From contig NZ_JNUP01000023.1 of NCBI RefSeq assembly GCF_000758165.1, positions 124,001-188,000 on the forward strand: DNA of 64,000 bases. The letters are read 5' to 3'. Source of the DNA: Spirochaeta lutea (GTDB lineage: Bacteria > Spirochaetota > Spirochaetia > DSM-27196 > Salinispiraceae). Below the pieces are notes generated by a model, which worked only from the letters and a program-made list of their open reading frames with translations, did no database searches and was not told where the DNA came from. This document shows, one piece after another, positions 44,674 to 54,068 of this stretch (position 1 is the first letter of the stretch; every line of letters starts with the position of its first letter). The position numbers were made by a program, and so were the translations under genes.

Positions 44674-45453
44674 ATGATTGAAAAAATTGAGGAACTCTAC
44701 CGGGATGCACAGCTCTATGATGACCAAAACAGCGATGTAACTGAGGATCTCGAATTCTGGGCCTGGGCTGCTCGCAGTTATGGGAGACCCGGCTATCCGA
44801 TCCTGGAGCTGGGATCCGGTTCCGGAAGGGTCAGCATTAATCTTGCAGAACTCGGATACTCCACCATAGGATTGGATCTAAGTCCTCATATGATCGCCCT
44901 GGCAAAAAAAAAGATTGCCCAGGGCCTCGGCTCCGAGGCCGGAACCTGCGAATTTCACAGAGCTGACATCAGAGACTTTCGTTTACATACTACCTTCCCA
45001 TTGATCATCTTTCCCTATAACTCCCTCAGTCACCTGGTATCGAATGAAGATCTGGACCGATGTCTTCAAGGGGTATTGCAGCACCTGGAACCCCGGGGGC
45101 GCTTTGTCTTTTCGGTATTTCTCCCCCTTCTGGGGCTGTTAACCAGGGATCCCCAAGCCCTCTATCCCCTGGGGACCTTTCGGGATAGCCAGGAAGGTGT
45201 TCCTGTGGAGTTGTTTGAGTCCATGCGCTACGATCCATGGAACCAGATTAACCACATTACCTGGTATTTTTTCCGGGAGGGTCAGGATGATCCGGTCATT
45301 CAACACCTCCAGTTACGGATGTTCTTTCCCCAGGATCTGGAATACATTCTCAGGACAAATGGTTTTCAGGTGGAACACCGCTTCGGTGATTATTCCCGGG
45401 GAAGGATTGAAAAGGATTCTGTCGTACAAGCCCTGGTAGTCCAGCGAAGGTGA
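44674..45453 (+). CDS. Class I SAM-dependent methyltransferase
   Basis: A 259-residue soluble methyltransferase, ATG at 44674. Motif I is LELGSGSGRVSINLAELGYSTIGLDLSPHMI (about 40-72), followed by HRADIRDFRL and PLIIFPYNSLSHL. Small-molecule or rRNA substrate unknown. It is divergent from the LiaF-like gene and precedes the thioesterase gene by about 40 bases. Confidence 0.84.
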   Translation: MIEKIEELYRDAQLYDDQNSDVTEDLEFWAWAARSYGRPGYPILELGSGSGRVSINLAELGYSTIGLDLSPHMIALAKKKIAQGLGSEAGTCEFHRADIRDFRLHTTFPLIIFPYNSLSHLVSNEDLDRCLQGVLQHLEPRGRFVFSVFLPLLGLLTRDPQALYPLGTFRDSQEGVPVELFESMRYDPWNQINHITWYFFREGQDDPVIQHLQLRMFFPQDLEYILRTNGFQVEHRFGDYSRGRIEKDSVVQALVVQRR

Positions 45454-45491
45454 ATCATTAGAATCTCACTGCCTTGGCAATATTGCTAGAA

Positions 45492-46364
45492 ATGATTAAA
45501 ATCCCCTTCATGACAGTACCACCAGAATCCTATACCTTCCCCTGGGTCGACCAGTATCGGCTGCTTTCGGCCGATGTCGATTGTTGGCAGACCCTCCGCC
45601 CTGGGGCAATACCGCGGCTTCTCCAGGAAACCGCCTGGAACCACGCAAAACACCTGAAAATAGACTACTCCAATCCCCAATTTGCCTCCATCCACTGGGT
45701 GCTCACCAGACTCTACGTGCAAATCACCGGTCCCCTGCCGGTCTGGGAGGATTTAGTGTTGGTCCATACCCAACCGACGGGAGTTGACAGGCTGTTTGCC
45801 ATCCGGGAGTACCTGCTGACCACCCAAGATGGGCGCGAATTTGCCCGAGCAACTTCCAGCTGGGTAATTATCGATGCGGACACAAGGCGCATTCAAAAAC
45901 CGCAGCCCCTCATTAAGGATATCGTATTGCCCGATGTGGCACCCCTCTTTCAAGAAACTGCTAAGAAAATCACCCAACCGAACGATCTGTGTTGGGAGAG
46001 CCTGGCGGAACATATTTGTGGATATAACGAGGTAGATCTACATAAGCATGTAAACAATGTCAGGTACATGGAGTGGTTTCTCCAAAGTTATCCCCGGACC
46101 CGGTTTGAGCAGTATGCTCTGAGAGAGTGGACGATAAATTATACCGCCGAGGCAGGCTGGGGCGATCGGTTGATCACTCAGATGTGTTGTCCCGGAGGGG
46201 ATTCGAATGCCTGTACCGAGCAGGACGGGCCTGTTTTAGAGGATTATTTCCAGATCCTCCACCGCACTGATTCGGAAAACCCAGGAGGCCAGGCGAAACC
46301 CGGGGCGGTTGCATGCAGCGGCATCTTACGGTGGTATCCCCTGAGGGCAGACCATTCCCAGTAG
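45492..46364 (+). CDS. Acyl-ACP thioesterase
   Basis: A 290-residue double hot-dog thioesterase of the FatA/bacterial acyl-ACP type. The first half has VDQYRLLSADVDCWQTLRPGAIPRLLQE; the second has the hallmark DLHKHVNNVRYMEWFLQS, where Asn and His are catalytic. It releases fatty acids from acyl-carrier protein. No strong ribosome site is seen; ATG 45492 or 45510 could be used. Confidence 0.88.
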   Translation: MIKIPFMTVPPESYTFPWVDQYRLLSADVDCWQTLRPGAIPRLLQETAWNHAKHLKIDYSNPQFASIHWVLTRLYVQITGPLPVWEDLVLVHTQPTGVDRLFAIREYLLTTQDGREFARATSSWVIIDADTRRIQKPQPLIKDIVLPDVAPLFQETAKKITQPNDLCWESLAEHICGYNEVDLHKHVNNVRYMEWFLQSYPRTRFEQYALREWTINYTAEAGWGDRLITQMCCPGGDSNACTEQDGPVLEDYFQILHRTDSENPGGQAKPGAVACSGILRWYPLRADHSQ

Positions 46365-46463
46365 GATAGGTCTTTCACAGCAGTTTGATGAGGTTTCTGC
46401 TTTACACCGCGTATGAAAGGGGCTACAGTTCCTGGAAAATACGTACCATTCAATCGAGGTCGA

Positions 46464-47606
46464 ATGTTAACTAATAGCCATAGTTCGGATGCAGCGGAGT
46501 TGTTTAAAAGTCTTGGGATGCCCGATGTTACCATTCATCATGCTGTGAGCCATTTCGATTTTACCCGACCGGACCGGCGGATTCTTGTTATTGGCCCCAT
46601 GGGAAGCGGTAAGACCGAGTATTCGGCCAGGGTGTGGCGGGATGCCAAGATCGCCATGCAGAAAAGCACCCAATTCGCCCGGCAGACGAAGACAGGTATC
46701 AGTGACAGAAGAAATGTATTTTTCATCCGCTCCATCCTGGATGCTGAGCGGTTTCCAGACTATCCGGACAATGCCCTGGCCTACCGAGGAGGGTATGAAC
46801 TACTGGGAGATCGCATCGCCAGGATCCGCGACAGCTTCGAGTTGGAAACCGTGATTGCCGACCATCCAGAATGCGGCACCTGGATAATTGACGAAGCAAG
46901 CTTCTACGATGAACGGATCGCCTATGTGATTTCCCGGGAATCAAAACAGCATGGCAGGGTGTTTATTTTTCCGACCCTCATCCTAAACTTCCGAAAGGAT
47001 ATTTTTAACCCCACAGCCCGGTTACTTCTCGAAACCGCCACCGATGTCTTTCCCCTAACTGCGTACTGTGAGCATTCCGATTGTATGGAGGATAGCTTTT
47101 ACACCTACCGCTACTACCGTATCCACGGTCAAGAATGTCCGGCCCTGTTTTTTGATCCCCTTATAGTAGTAGGCGGGGACCGAATAAAGGACGATCCTCG
47201 TCAACCCAACTATGCTACCCGATGCGAGGCGCATCACTACTTGCCTGGAAAAGAGTACACCTTCCTCATCCTCAAGCCCCTGGGGATCGAAGCCGCAAAG
47301 GGTAACACCGAACCCTTGAAGGGTGAGCTTAGGCTTATGAACGAGGATATTACATCCTCGGCCCTGGCGAACCACTTTCAGGAAAAATTCGGAAGGGAGG
47401 ATTCCTCGGGTAATGCCACTTGTATGAATGCCCTCAAGGTACCCTGTATTGCGGAAAAGGCTCTCATGTACCTATTTATTGAGCAAAACCTGGTCTCCGA
47501 ACAACAGGTACGTTCTCTCATCGAAGAGCTCGATCTGGACAAGGATTACATGAAACGTACCATAGCCGATAACGGCCGAAGCATTTCTTTACAGATTTCC
47601 GGTTAA
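46464..47606 (+). CDS. Divergent thymidine kinase-like protein with C-terminal extension
   Basis: A 380-residue P-loop protein. GPMGSGKTEY is the Walker A of the thymidine kinase family (usually GPMFSGKT); WIIDEASFYD matches DEAQFF, FIFPTLILNFRKDIF matches the GLxxDFRxxPF segment, and CEHSDC...RCEAHHY resembles the zinc/lasso region, although the first pair is Cys-x4-Cys, not Cys-x2-Cys. About 105 extra residues follow, helical and without a known motif. It may phosphorylate thymidine or a related nucleoside, which would fit the adjoining nucleoside importer. Start at 46464 (weak GAGGT) or 46413. Confidence 0.72.
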   Translation: MLTNSHSSDAAELFKSLGMPDVTIHHAVSHFDFTRPDRRILVIGPMGSGKTEYSARVWRDAKIAMQKSTQFARQTKTGISDRRNVFFIRSILDAERFPDYPDNALAYRGGYELLGDRIARIRDSFELETVIADHPECGTWIIDEASFYDERIAYVISRESKQHGRVFIFPTLILNFRKDIFNPTARLLLETATDVFPLTAYCEHSDCMEDSFYTYRYYRIHGQECPALFFDPLIVVGGDRIKDDPRQPNYATRCEAHHYLPGKEYTFLILKPLGIEAAKGNTEPLKGELRLMNEDITSSALANHFQEKFGREDSSGNATCMNALKVPCIAEKALMYLFIEQNLVSEQQVRSLIEELDLDKDYMKRTIADNGRSISLQISG

Positions 47607-47718
47607 ACCCAGGAGGGCAGATAATTTGAGATCAAATTTCTGTTCCATTCAAGGGAATTTTGTGTAATACTTTGAAGATAGACAACACCAATTCGTTTAA
47701 ACGAGAAGGAGAGTTAAG

Positions 47719-48783
47719 GTGAGGAAGATTGCATTAATCACAGTTGTGATTCTCATTGCCGGGCTTGCGCTTGTAGGGTGCGCCCAGGAAGAATCCAAAA
47801 CGAAGGTCGGAATGGTAACTGATGCCGGTACCATTGATGACAAGTCCTTTAACCAGGGAACATGGGAAGGAATTTTAGCGGCTCAGGAGGACTTTGATCT
47901 TGATGTACGCTACCTTAAACCTGTAGGCACCACAGAAGCCGATTATATCCAAGAAATCAGCAACCTCTATGATGCTGGATACAAGTTCATTGTTACCCCG
48001 GGATTCAAATTTGAAACCACCATCTTCAAAGCTCAGGATGAGTATGAGGATGCCTATTTTGTATTGCTCGACGGATCCCCCCATGCTGGAGATTTCAATC
48101 CGGTAGTCGGTCCCAAAACCGTTTCCATCTTTTTTGCTGAGCACGAGTCCGGATTCCTTGCCGGTGTTGCCACTGCTTTACAGCTCAATGAGGGAGAGGT
48201 CGGATTTATCGGCGGAATGGAGATCCCCGCTGTACAGAAATTCAACTGGGGATTCCAACAGGGAATCGCCTATGCTAATGCCAATTTCGGTACCGAGATT
48301 GCCATTAATGCAGAGAATGTTATCTATCAAGGCTCCTTCGATAATGTTGCAGCGGGTCAGCAGATTGCCGCCCAGATGTATGAGAAGGGTGTAGATGCTA
48401 TTTTCGCCGCTGCCGGTGGTGTAGGTGTTGGGGTTATAAATGAAGCCAAGAGCCGAGCCAGGGCAGGTGAAGAAGTCTGGGTTGTGGGTGTTGATGTAGA
48501 TCAATATGCAGACGGCATCTACGAGGGTGAGAAATCTGTCATTCTTACCAGTGCAGTGAAAAGGATTGATCAGGCATCCTATGATATGATCAAGGCCTAT
48601 CTGAATGATAGCTTCCCCGGTGGACAGATTCTGACCTTTGATGCCAGCAATAACGGGGTTGGCATTCCTGAAGAGAATCCCAACCTGAGTGATGCTGTTG
48701 AAACCCAGGTAGCAGAAGTGTTTGACTCCATCGTAAGCGGCTCGGTAACCGTTAACGATGTTCAGGGTAACCTCATCAAATAA
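47719..48783 (+). CDS. BMP-family purine nucleoside-binding lipoprotein (PnrA/TmpC-like)
   Basis: A 354-residue lipoprotein. Lipobox LVGC puts the lipidated cysteine at 21. The mature part begins KVGMVTDAGTIDDKSFNQGTWEG, the classic opening of BMP-family receptors, and continues with GFKFETTI and VGVDVDQYADGIYEG. In Treponema pallidum TmpC/PnrA binds purine nucleosides. GTG start after AAGGAGAG. A terminator follows, then the ATPase and two permeases, as in the pnrABCDE operon. Substrate assignment rests on family and on the facing purine operon. Confidence 0.92.
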   Translation: MRKIALITVVILIAGLALVGCAQEESKTKVGMVTDAGTIDDKSFNQGTWEGILAAQEDFDLDVRYLKPVGTTEADYIQEISNLYDAGYKFIVTPGFKFETTIFKAQDEYEDAYFVLLDGSPHAGDFNPVVGPKTVSIFFAEHESGFLAGVATALQLNEGEVGFIGGMEIPAVQKFNWGFQQGIAYANANFGTEIAINAENVIYQGSFDNVAAGQQIAAQMYEKGVDAIFAAAGGVGVGVINEAKSRARAGEEVWVVGVDVDQYADGIYEGEKSVILTSAVKRIDQASYDMIKAYLNDSFPGGQILTFDASNNGVGIPEENPNLSDAVETQVAEVFDSIVSGSVTVNDVQGNLIK

Positions 48784-48800
48784 TCAGGGTATTGTATAAG

Positions 48801-48828
48801 CAGGGGCATCGTGCCCCTGTTTTTTTTT
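48801..48828 (+). terminator. Partial terminator between binding protein and ATPase genes
   Basis: CAGGGGCA (48801-48808) pairs with TGCCCCTG (48812-48819), followed by nine T residues. It is typical for ABC operons, giving more receptor than transporter. Confidence 0.92.
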
Positions 48829-48882
48829 CTGACACCCGATCCGATTGCATAAGAAGCCTGCAATTGGCGTGCGTAATAATGA

Positions 48883-48921
48883 ATAAAAATAAATCATTTC
48901 AAAGAAATGAATTATTTTTAT
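48883..48921. repeat. AT-rich inverted repeat before the ATPase gene
   Basis: ATAAAAATAAATCATTTC (48883-48900) and GAAATGAATTATTTTTAT (48904-48921) form a near-perfect 18-bp inverted repeat with a 3-base loop. A role as operator or RNA hairpin is possible. Confidence 0.7.
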
Positions 48922-49001
48922 CCGTCCAGCGCATGGTTCGTTTAAAACGGCGTTTTGATCGAACCTCACCCGTAATACCTTTGCTAAGAGAAGGAAGAGC
49001 C

Positions 49002-50519
49002 ATGGACCATATCATAGAAATGCTGAATATACGGAAGGAATTCCCGGGGATCGTCGCCAATGACGATGTCTCGATTTCTCTGCGAAAGGGCGAGGTTCTA
49101 GCCCTCCTCGGAGAAAACGGCGCCGGTAAATCAACCCTCATGAGTATACTATTCGGCCTGTATAATCCTGATGCCGGCACAATCAGGGTAAGAAATCAGG
49201 AGGTCGAGATTAAAAATCCGACCCAGGCGAATAACCTCGGGATTGGGATGGTCCACCAGCACTTCAAACTTGTACATAATTTTACGGTTACTGAAAATAT
49301 TATCCTCGGCATGGAGCCCAAGAAAGGACTCATCATTAACCGGGACGGTGCAGCCAAGAAGATTAAGGAACTCTCTGAATACTACGGATTAAACGTAGAT
49401 CCCTATGCGAAAATCGAGGATATTTCGGTGGGAATGCAGCAACGGGTAGAGATCTTGAAAATGCTCTACCGGGATGCCGAGGTGTTAATTTTTGATGAAC
49501 CTACCGCCGTATTAACCCCCCAGGAGATTCGTGAGTTGATGAAGATCATGCGAAATCTCCTCGAAGAGGGTAAATCCATCATCCTAATCACCCATAAACT
49601 AAAGGAGATTAAGGAGGTTGCTGATCGGTGTACGGTAATCAGGCGCGGAAAGGTCATAGGTACCGTGCAGGTGAATGAGACCTCTGAAGCAGAGATGGCT
49701 AAAATGATGGTGGGACGTGAGGTTTCCTTTAACGTGGACAAGGCTGATAATCCTCCGGGAGAGACTGTCTTGGAGGTGAAGGATCTGGTTGTAAAAGATA
49801 ATCGGGGACTGCCAGCGGTTAACTCCTTCAGTATTTCCCTTCGAAAGGGGGAGATTCTCGGAATTGCCGGGGTAGATGGAAACGGTCAGAGTGAGCTGGT
49901 AGAGGCTATCACTGGGTTGCGGAATGTGGAATCCGGAGCCATTCTGCTCAACGGTACGGATGTCAGTAAATTTAGTATAAAAGACCGGTTTCATGCAGGG
50001 ATTGCCCATATTCCGGAGGATCGGCAAAAACGCGGATTGGTGCTGGACTATTCCATAGCCGAGAATATGGTGCTGGAGATCGTAAGTAATCCGCCGTTTT
50101 CGAAACGGGGACTGCTCCAATTTCCCGCAATCGCTTCTTATACAGAGCGCCTGATCCAGGAATTCGATGTTCGATCCGGGGAAGGCGCCAAAGCAAAGGC
50201 CCGGGCATTATCAGGGGGGAATCAACAGAAGGCGATTGTCGGCCGAGAGATCAGCCACGACCCCGAGGTTCTCATTGCCGTTCAACCTACCCGGGGGCTT
50301 GACGTCGGTTCAATCGAGTACATTCATAAACGCTTGGTAGAGCAGCGGGATAAGGGAAAGGCTGTACTACTGGTGAGCCTTGAATTGGATGAAATACTAG
50401 ACCTGTCGGACCGAATTGCTATAATCAACTCCGGGGTTTGTGTAGGAGAGGTGAATGCAGCGGAGACAAACGAAAATGAAGTCGGCCTCATGATGGCTGG
50501 CATCAAACAAGGAGCATAG
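49002..50519 (+). CDS. Nucleoside ABC transporter ATP-binding protein (two domains)
   Basis: A 505-residue protein with two ATPase domains. ATG 49002 follows AAGGAAG; a frame upstream to 48792 is non-homologous. The first domain has Walker A GENGAGKST (37-45), ISVGMQQR and Walker B VLIFDEPTAVLTP. The second has a degenerate Walker A (GVDGNGQSE), LSGGNQQK, and VLIAVQPTRGLD, where the usual Asp of Walker B is replaced. This asymmetry is normal for the sugar/nucleoside CUT2 family. It energises the importer with the two following permeases. Confidence 0.93.
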   Translation: MDHIIEMLNIRKEFPGIVANDDVSISLRKGEVLALLGENGAGKSTLMSILFGLYNPDAGTIRVRNQEVEIKNPTQANNLGIGMVHQHFKLVHNFTVTENIILGMEPKKGLIINRDGAAKKIKELSEYYGLNVDPYAKIEDISVGMQQRVEILKMLYRDAEVLIFDEPTAVLTPQEIRELMKIMRNLLEEGKSIILITHKLKEIKEVADRCTVIRRGKVIGTVQVNETSEAEMAKMMVGREVSFNVDKADNPPGETVLEVKDLVVKDNRGLPAVNSFSISLRKGEILGIAGVDGNGQSELVEAITGLRNVESGAILLNGTDVSKFSIKDRFHAGIAHIPEDRQKRGLVLDYSIAENMVLEIVSNPPFSKRGLLQFPAIASYTERLIQEFDVRSGEGAKAKARALSGGNQQKAIVGREISHDPEVLIAVQPTRGLDVGSIEYIHKRLVEQRDKGKAVLLVSLELDEILDLSDRIAIINSGVCVGEVNAAETNENEVGLMMAGIKQGA

Positions 50520-50520
50520 G

Positions 50521-51573
50521 GTGAAGATACGCATTCCACATCAATTGAAACTTGCTCTTATGGCCATAGCCTTTGGTTTGCTCATCGGAGCATTGTTGAT
50601 CCTGTTCACGGGGTATAACCCCTTTGCAGCCTACACAGCCTTGTTCCAAGGCGGGCTCATGAGTATCCGGCGCATCGCCAACACCCTGGCCAACAGCACA
50701 ACCCTGATCCTCACCGGGCTTTCGGTGGCCTTTGCGTTCAGAACCGGGCTGTTCAATATCGGAGCATCCGGCCAGATGCTCATCGGCGGAATGGTAGCCA
50801 CAGTCCTTGGGCTCAGCCTGGATCTGCCGAAGCCCTTGTTACTGACAGTGATGCTGGTGGGGGCTGCTGCTGCCGGCGCCCTCTGGGGGTTTATTCCCGG
50901 TATTCTCAAGGCGAGGTTTAATGTTCATGAGGTTGTAGCAACCATTATGATGAACTTCGTTGCCCTGTGGACCACCTACTATACCATTCAGAACTACTTC
51001 ACTGCAGAGCAGGAAACCCAATCAGCCACCTTGCCAAGTGGAGCGAGTCTTCAGGTGGATTGGCTTAGGCAGATTACTGACCGGTCTTTTTTAAACCTCG
51101 GGCTGTTTCTCGCCCTAATTCTCGTGGTCATTATCGGTGTGATCATTAATAAATCGGTATTGGGCTATGAGTTAAAGGCTGCAGGTTACAATAGGTTCGC
51201 CTCAGAGTATGCGGGTATGAACGTGAATCGGAACATCGTGCTCTCTATGGTGATTGCCGGCATGTTGGCGGGAATAGCCGGGTTCACCTACTACGCCGGA
51301 TACTCAAGTCATTTAGAGATCGGAAAACTTCCAACCCAAGGATTTGACGGTATCGCTGTAGCCTTATTAGGTGCGAATACCCCTATTGGCGTGCTACTCT
51401 CGGCGGTTTTCTTTGGGTTGTTACTGAATGGGAAGGGGTTCATGCAATCGGTGACGGGGGTTCCTCCTGAGATTGGAGACATAATCATAGGTGTAATTAT
51501 CTATGGTTCCGCCACCAGTGTACTTTTTGACAGATTGTTGACCTACTTTCAGCGAGGGAGGAATAAGAAATGA
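50521..51573 (+). CDS. Nucleoside ABC transporter permease 1
   Basis: A 350-residue permease with about eight helices, GTG start at 50521, one base after the ATPase stop. Sequences such as NIGASGQMLIGG and LGANTPIGVLLSAVFFGLLLNG mark the BMP-associated permease family (YufP/NupP-like). It forms a heterodimer with the next gene product. Confidence 0.92.
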   Translation: MKIRIPHQLKLALMAIAFGLLIGALLILFTGYNPFAAYTALFQGGLMSIRRIANTLANSTTLILTGLSVAFAFRTGLFNIGASGQMLIGGMVATVLGLSLDLPKPLLLTVMLVGAAAAGALWGFIPGILKARFNVHEVVATIMMNFVALWTTYYTIQNYFTAEQETQSATLPSGASLQVDWLRQITDRSFLNLGLFLALILVVIIGVIINKSVLGYELKAAGYNRFASEYAGMNVNRNIVLSMVIAGMLAGIAGFTYYAGYSSHLEIGKLPTQGFDGIAVALLGANTPIGVLLSAVFFGLLLNGKGFMQSVTGVPPEIGDIIIGVIIYGSATSVLFDRLLTYFQRGRNKK

Positions 51574-52514
51574 ATACCATTGTACAGATTTTTCCCTATG
51601 CGGTAGCCTACACTATTCCCCTTCTCATTACCTCCCTGGGGGGATTGTTTAGCGAGCGTTCCGGGGTGGTGAATATCGGACTTGAAGGACTTATGGTTGT
51701 TGGTTCTTTTTTTACTGCCCTGGTGATTAATTTTCTGGAACCAACCATGGGAGCGAATGCCATATGGTTCGGCTTGTTGGCGGCCATGATCGGTGGTGCG
51801 TTATTTTCTATGCTTCACGCCATAGCCAGCGTTTCCCTCCATGCCAATCAGGTAATCTCCGGAACTGCTATAAATATGATTGCCACAGCTGTAACGGTAT
51901 TCTTTGCCCGCAACCTGTTAGGCAGCGGAAATATTCAGATAATCAATACGTTAAGCCGATTCAATGTACCGCTTCTCAGCCGCATCCCGATAATCGGCCC
52001 CTTGTTTTTTACAAATACCTATGCAACCACTTGGTTTGTACTTGCAATTCTTGGGGCAGCATACTTTGTTCTCTATTACACGCCCTCTGGTCTCCGGCTA
52101 CGTTCATGCGGCGAACACCCCCATGCTGCCGATGCTGCTGGGATCAATGTCCAGCGGACTAGATACATCGGTGTTGGATTGTCTGGAACCTTCGCAGGAC
52201 TAGGTGGAGGGGTTATGATTGTAACCTATTCCGGGCAATTTAACGGTTCTGTTGCCGGACTCGGCTTTCTTGCCCTGGCATCCCTGATATTCGGTCAGTG
52301 GAAGCCCCTGGGGATTCTCGGGGCAACCCTGTTTTTTGGGTTTGCCACAACCATGGCAAATGTCAGTCAGGTTATCCCTTCCTTGGCCGTTATTCCGCCG
52401 GTTCTCCTAAAGACCTTTCCTTATGTTGCAACGTTAATTGCGCTCATCATCTTCTCTCGGTCATCCCAGGCTCCTAAGGCTGTTGGAGAGCCATTCGTCA
52501 AGGATAAGCGCTAA
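51570..52514 (+). CDS. Nucleoside ABC transporter permease 2
   Basis: A 314-residue permease (YufQ/NupQ-like), starting in an ATGA overlap with permease 1. Motifs include LGGLFSERSGVVNIGLEGLMVVG and LRSCGEHPHAADAAGINVQRTR. With the upstream genes it should complete a purine nucleoside importer. A large bidirectional hairpin follows. Confidence 0.92.
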   Translation: MNTIVQIFPYAVAYTIPLLITSLGGLFSERSGVVNIGLEGLMVVGSFFTALVINFLEPTMGANAIWFGLLAAMIGGALFSMLHAIASVSLHANQVISGTAINMIATAVTVFFARNLLGSGNIQIINTLSRFNVPLLSRIPIIGPLFFTNTYATTWFVLAILGAAYFVLYYTPSGLRLRSCGEHPHAADAAGINVQRTRYIGVGLSGTFAGLGGGVMIVTYSGQFNGSVAGLGFLALASLIFGQWKPLGILGATLFFGFATTMANVSQVIPSLAVIPPVLLKTFPYVATLIALIIFSRSSQAPKAVGEPFVKDKR

Positions 52515-52536
52515 TACCTTCGGGGTACCTAGGACA

Positions 52537-52577
52537 GGTTCCAGCAAAAACGGGTATAACCGTTTTTTGCTGGAACC
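52537..52577. terminator. Bidirectional terminator
   Basis: GGTTCCAGCAAAAACGG (52537-52553) pairs with CCGTTTTTTGCTGGAACC (52560-52577), a long stem with A and T runs on opposite arms, between converging operons. Confidence 0.85.
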
Positions 52578-52589
52578 GAAATAACCGGG

Positions 52590-52692
52590 TAGGGCGTAAA
52601 TAGCAGAAGAACACCGGATAAGTGTTTCCGTCTAAAACGAAACCACGGGCAGGGTTGTCAGGTTCAACTGTTACTAGGTTTTTACGCACCAC
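52590..52692 (+). repeat. Degenerate palindromic repeat, R6
   Basis: TAGGGCGTAAA at the start and TTTTTACGCACCAC at the end match the terminal inverted repeats of the 105-bp family, and ACACCGGATA occupies the place of ACACCAGATA in R1. The centre is highly diverged. Confidence 0.5.
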
Positions 52693-52820
52693 CTAAGGTC
52701 AGAGAACCAGTCTGGGTGTGTAACTGTGGAAAATACGGTTAGAAGAGGATAGTACCCCGGCAACCCCAGGGATAGAGTTGCCGGTGCTGATTGGTAGGTT
52801 GTATATATCCCAAAGCCGAA

Positions 52821-54068
52821 TCACACGGTGCCGAAAATTCGATCTCCAATATCGTGCCGAAACCATGCGCCGGGAAAGGTGATGCCCGCTGCCGCCGGGT
52901 ATGCTGTAGACCGTGCTTCTAATAGTTCTCTTCCGAGGCCGACGGCTGAAAAACACCTTCCTCCCTTGGTATACACCGTTTCATTCGCTTTATAGGTTGA
53001 TGCATGGAAGATTAACTGTTGCTGATTGATCTTTGGAAGGCTCACAGGGAGATCCTTTTTATACGATTCGGGATAGCCGGGACTCGCTACAACAACGCAG
53101 AGGGCTGTTTTATCGGACAACCGCAGATCCAGCTGATCCAGGTTCTGTTCAACCATCGCCTCTGCTAGATTGCAAAAATCATTCTCTATGAGTGGTAAGA
53201 GTACCTGGGCCTCGGGATCGCCGAATCGGACGTTGTACTCCAGGAGTTTTGGCCCATCTTGGGTCATCATGACCCCAAAATACACCACGCCCCGGTAATC
53301 AAAGCCTTCCTGGGTAAAACCATGAAAGGTGGGCTCTACAAGCTGTTCCTGTATAGCATCCATGCCTCCGGGTTCGATCCAGGGTACCGGGCAGATGGCT
53401 CCCATGCCGCCGGTGTTTAAACCAGTATTTCCATCCCCTGCTTTTTTATAATCGGTGCAGGGAGGGAGGAGCTTATATGAGACGCCGTCGGTAAGGGCGA
53501 ATACCGAAACCTCATATCCTGAAAGAAACTCTTCTACCAGCAGGGGGCCGTCCTCCAGGGCAGGAATGCCGAATTCTAACAGTGCTTCCTTGTTTTCGGA
53601 TTCAAAAACGCCCTTTCCTGCCGCTAATCCGCTCTTTTTTAGTACTACCTTCGAATCAATCCCATTAATAATAGAACGAAGATCCTGTTCGTTTTCTACA
53701 ATTTCCGCCTTTGCTGTGGGGATTCCGTACTTCTCCATGAACCGCTTACTGAAGGCTTTACTAGACTCGAGCTGGGCGGCTAATTTTCGAGGACCCACCG
53801 CGGGAATCCCCTCCACCTGGAGATCATCGACAAGCCCATTCGATAGGGGAACCTCCGGTCCAACAAAGACAAGATCAATTTCATGTTTCTTACAGGCCTG
53901 AATGACCGCTGATGAATCCTCTCCGGACACTTCCGGTAGGTTCATCGCGAAGCTTTCCGTTCCTGCGTTTCCTGGAGCCACAAAAAGACCAGTATTACGT
54001 TTACTTCTGGCAAATTGCCAGGCTATGGCATGCTCTCTCGCTCCGTTGCCAACCACAAGTACCTTCAA
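52821..54068 (-). CDS. purD: Phosphoribosylamine-glycine ligase
   Basis: A complete 415-residue ATP-grasp enzyme for the second purine step, forming GAR. The N-terminus MKVLVVGNGAREHAIAW is diagnostic; ATP-grasp motifs VLKKSGLAAGKGV and LEYNVRFGDPEAQ are present. It is the last gene of purF-purM-purN-purD; its ATG overlaps the purN stop (ATGA). Confidence 0.96.
   Translation of the reverse strand: MKVLVVGNGAREHAIAWQFARSKRNTGLFVAPGNAGTESFAMNLPEVSGEDSSAVIQACKKHEIDLVFVGPEVPLSNGLVDDLQVEGIPAVGPRKLAAQLESSKAFSKRFMEKYGIPTAKAEIVENEQDLRSIINGIDSKVVLKKSGLAAGKGVFESENKEALLEFGIPALEDGPLLVEEFLSGYEVSVFALTDGVSYKLLPPCTDYKKAGDGNTGLNTGGMGAICPVPWIEPGGMDAIQEQLVEPTFHGFTQEGFDYRGVVYFGVMMTQDGPKLLEYNVRFGDPEAQVLLPLIENDFCNLAEAMVEQNLDQLDLRLSDKTALCVVVASPGYPESYKKDLPVSLPKINQQQLIFHASTYKANETVYTKGGRCFSAVGLGRELLEARSTAYPAAAGITFPGAWFRHDIGDRIFGTV

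Larger units (their letters stand above)
52515..52820. other. Convergent intergenic region between nucleoside ABC and pur operons
   Basis: These 306 bases hold no gene. They contain a long terminator hairpin (52537-52577), a degenerate palindromic repeat (52590-52692) and an 8-bp stem CCGGCAAC/GTTGCCGG (52757-52764 and 52777-52784). Confidence 0.6.

Noticed and set aside
48792-49001. N-terminal extension of the nucleoside ATPase
   Set aside because: The extra part crosses a terminator and an inverted repeat and has no homology pattern; the start at 49002 has a ribosome site.
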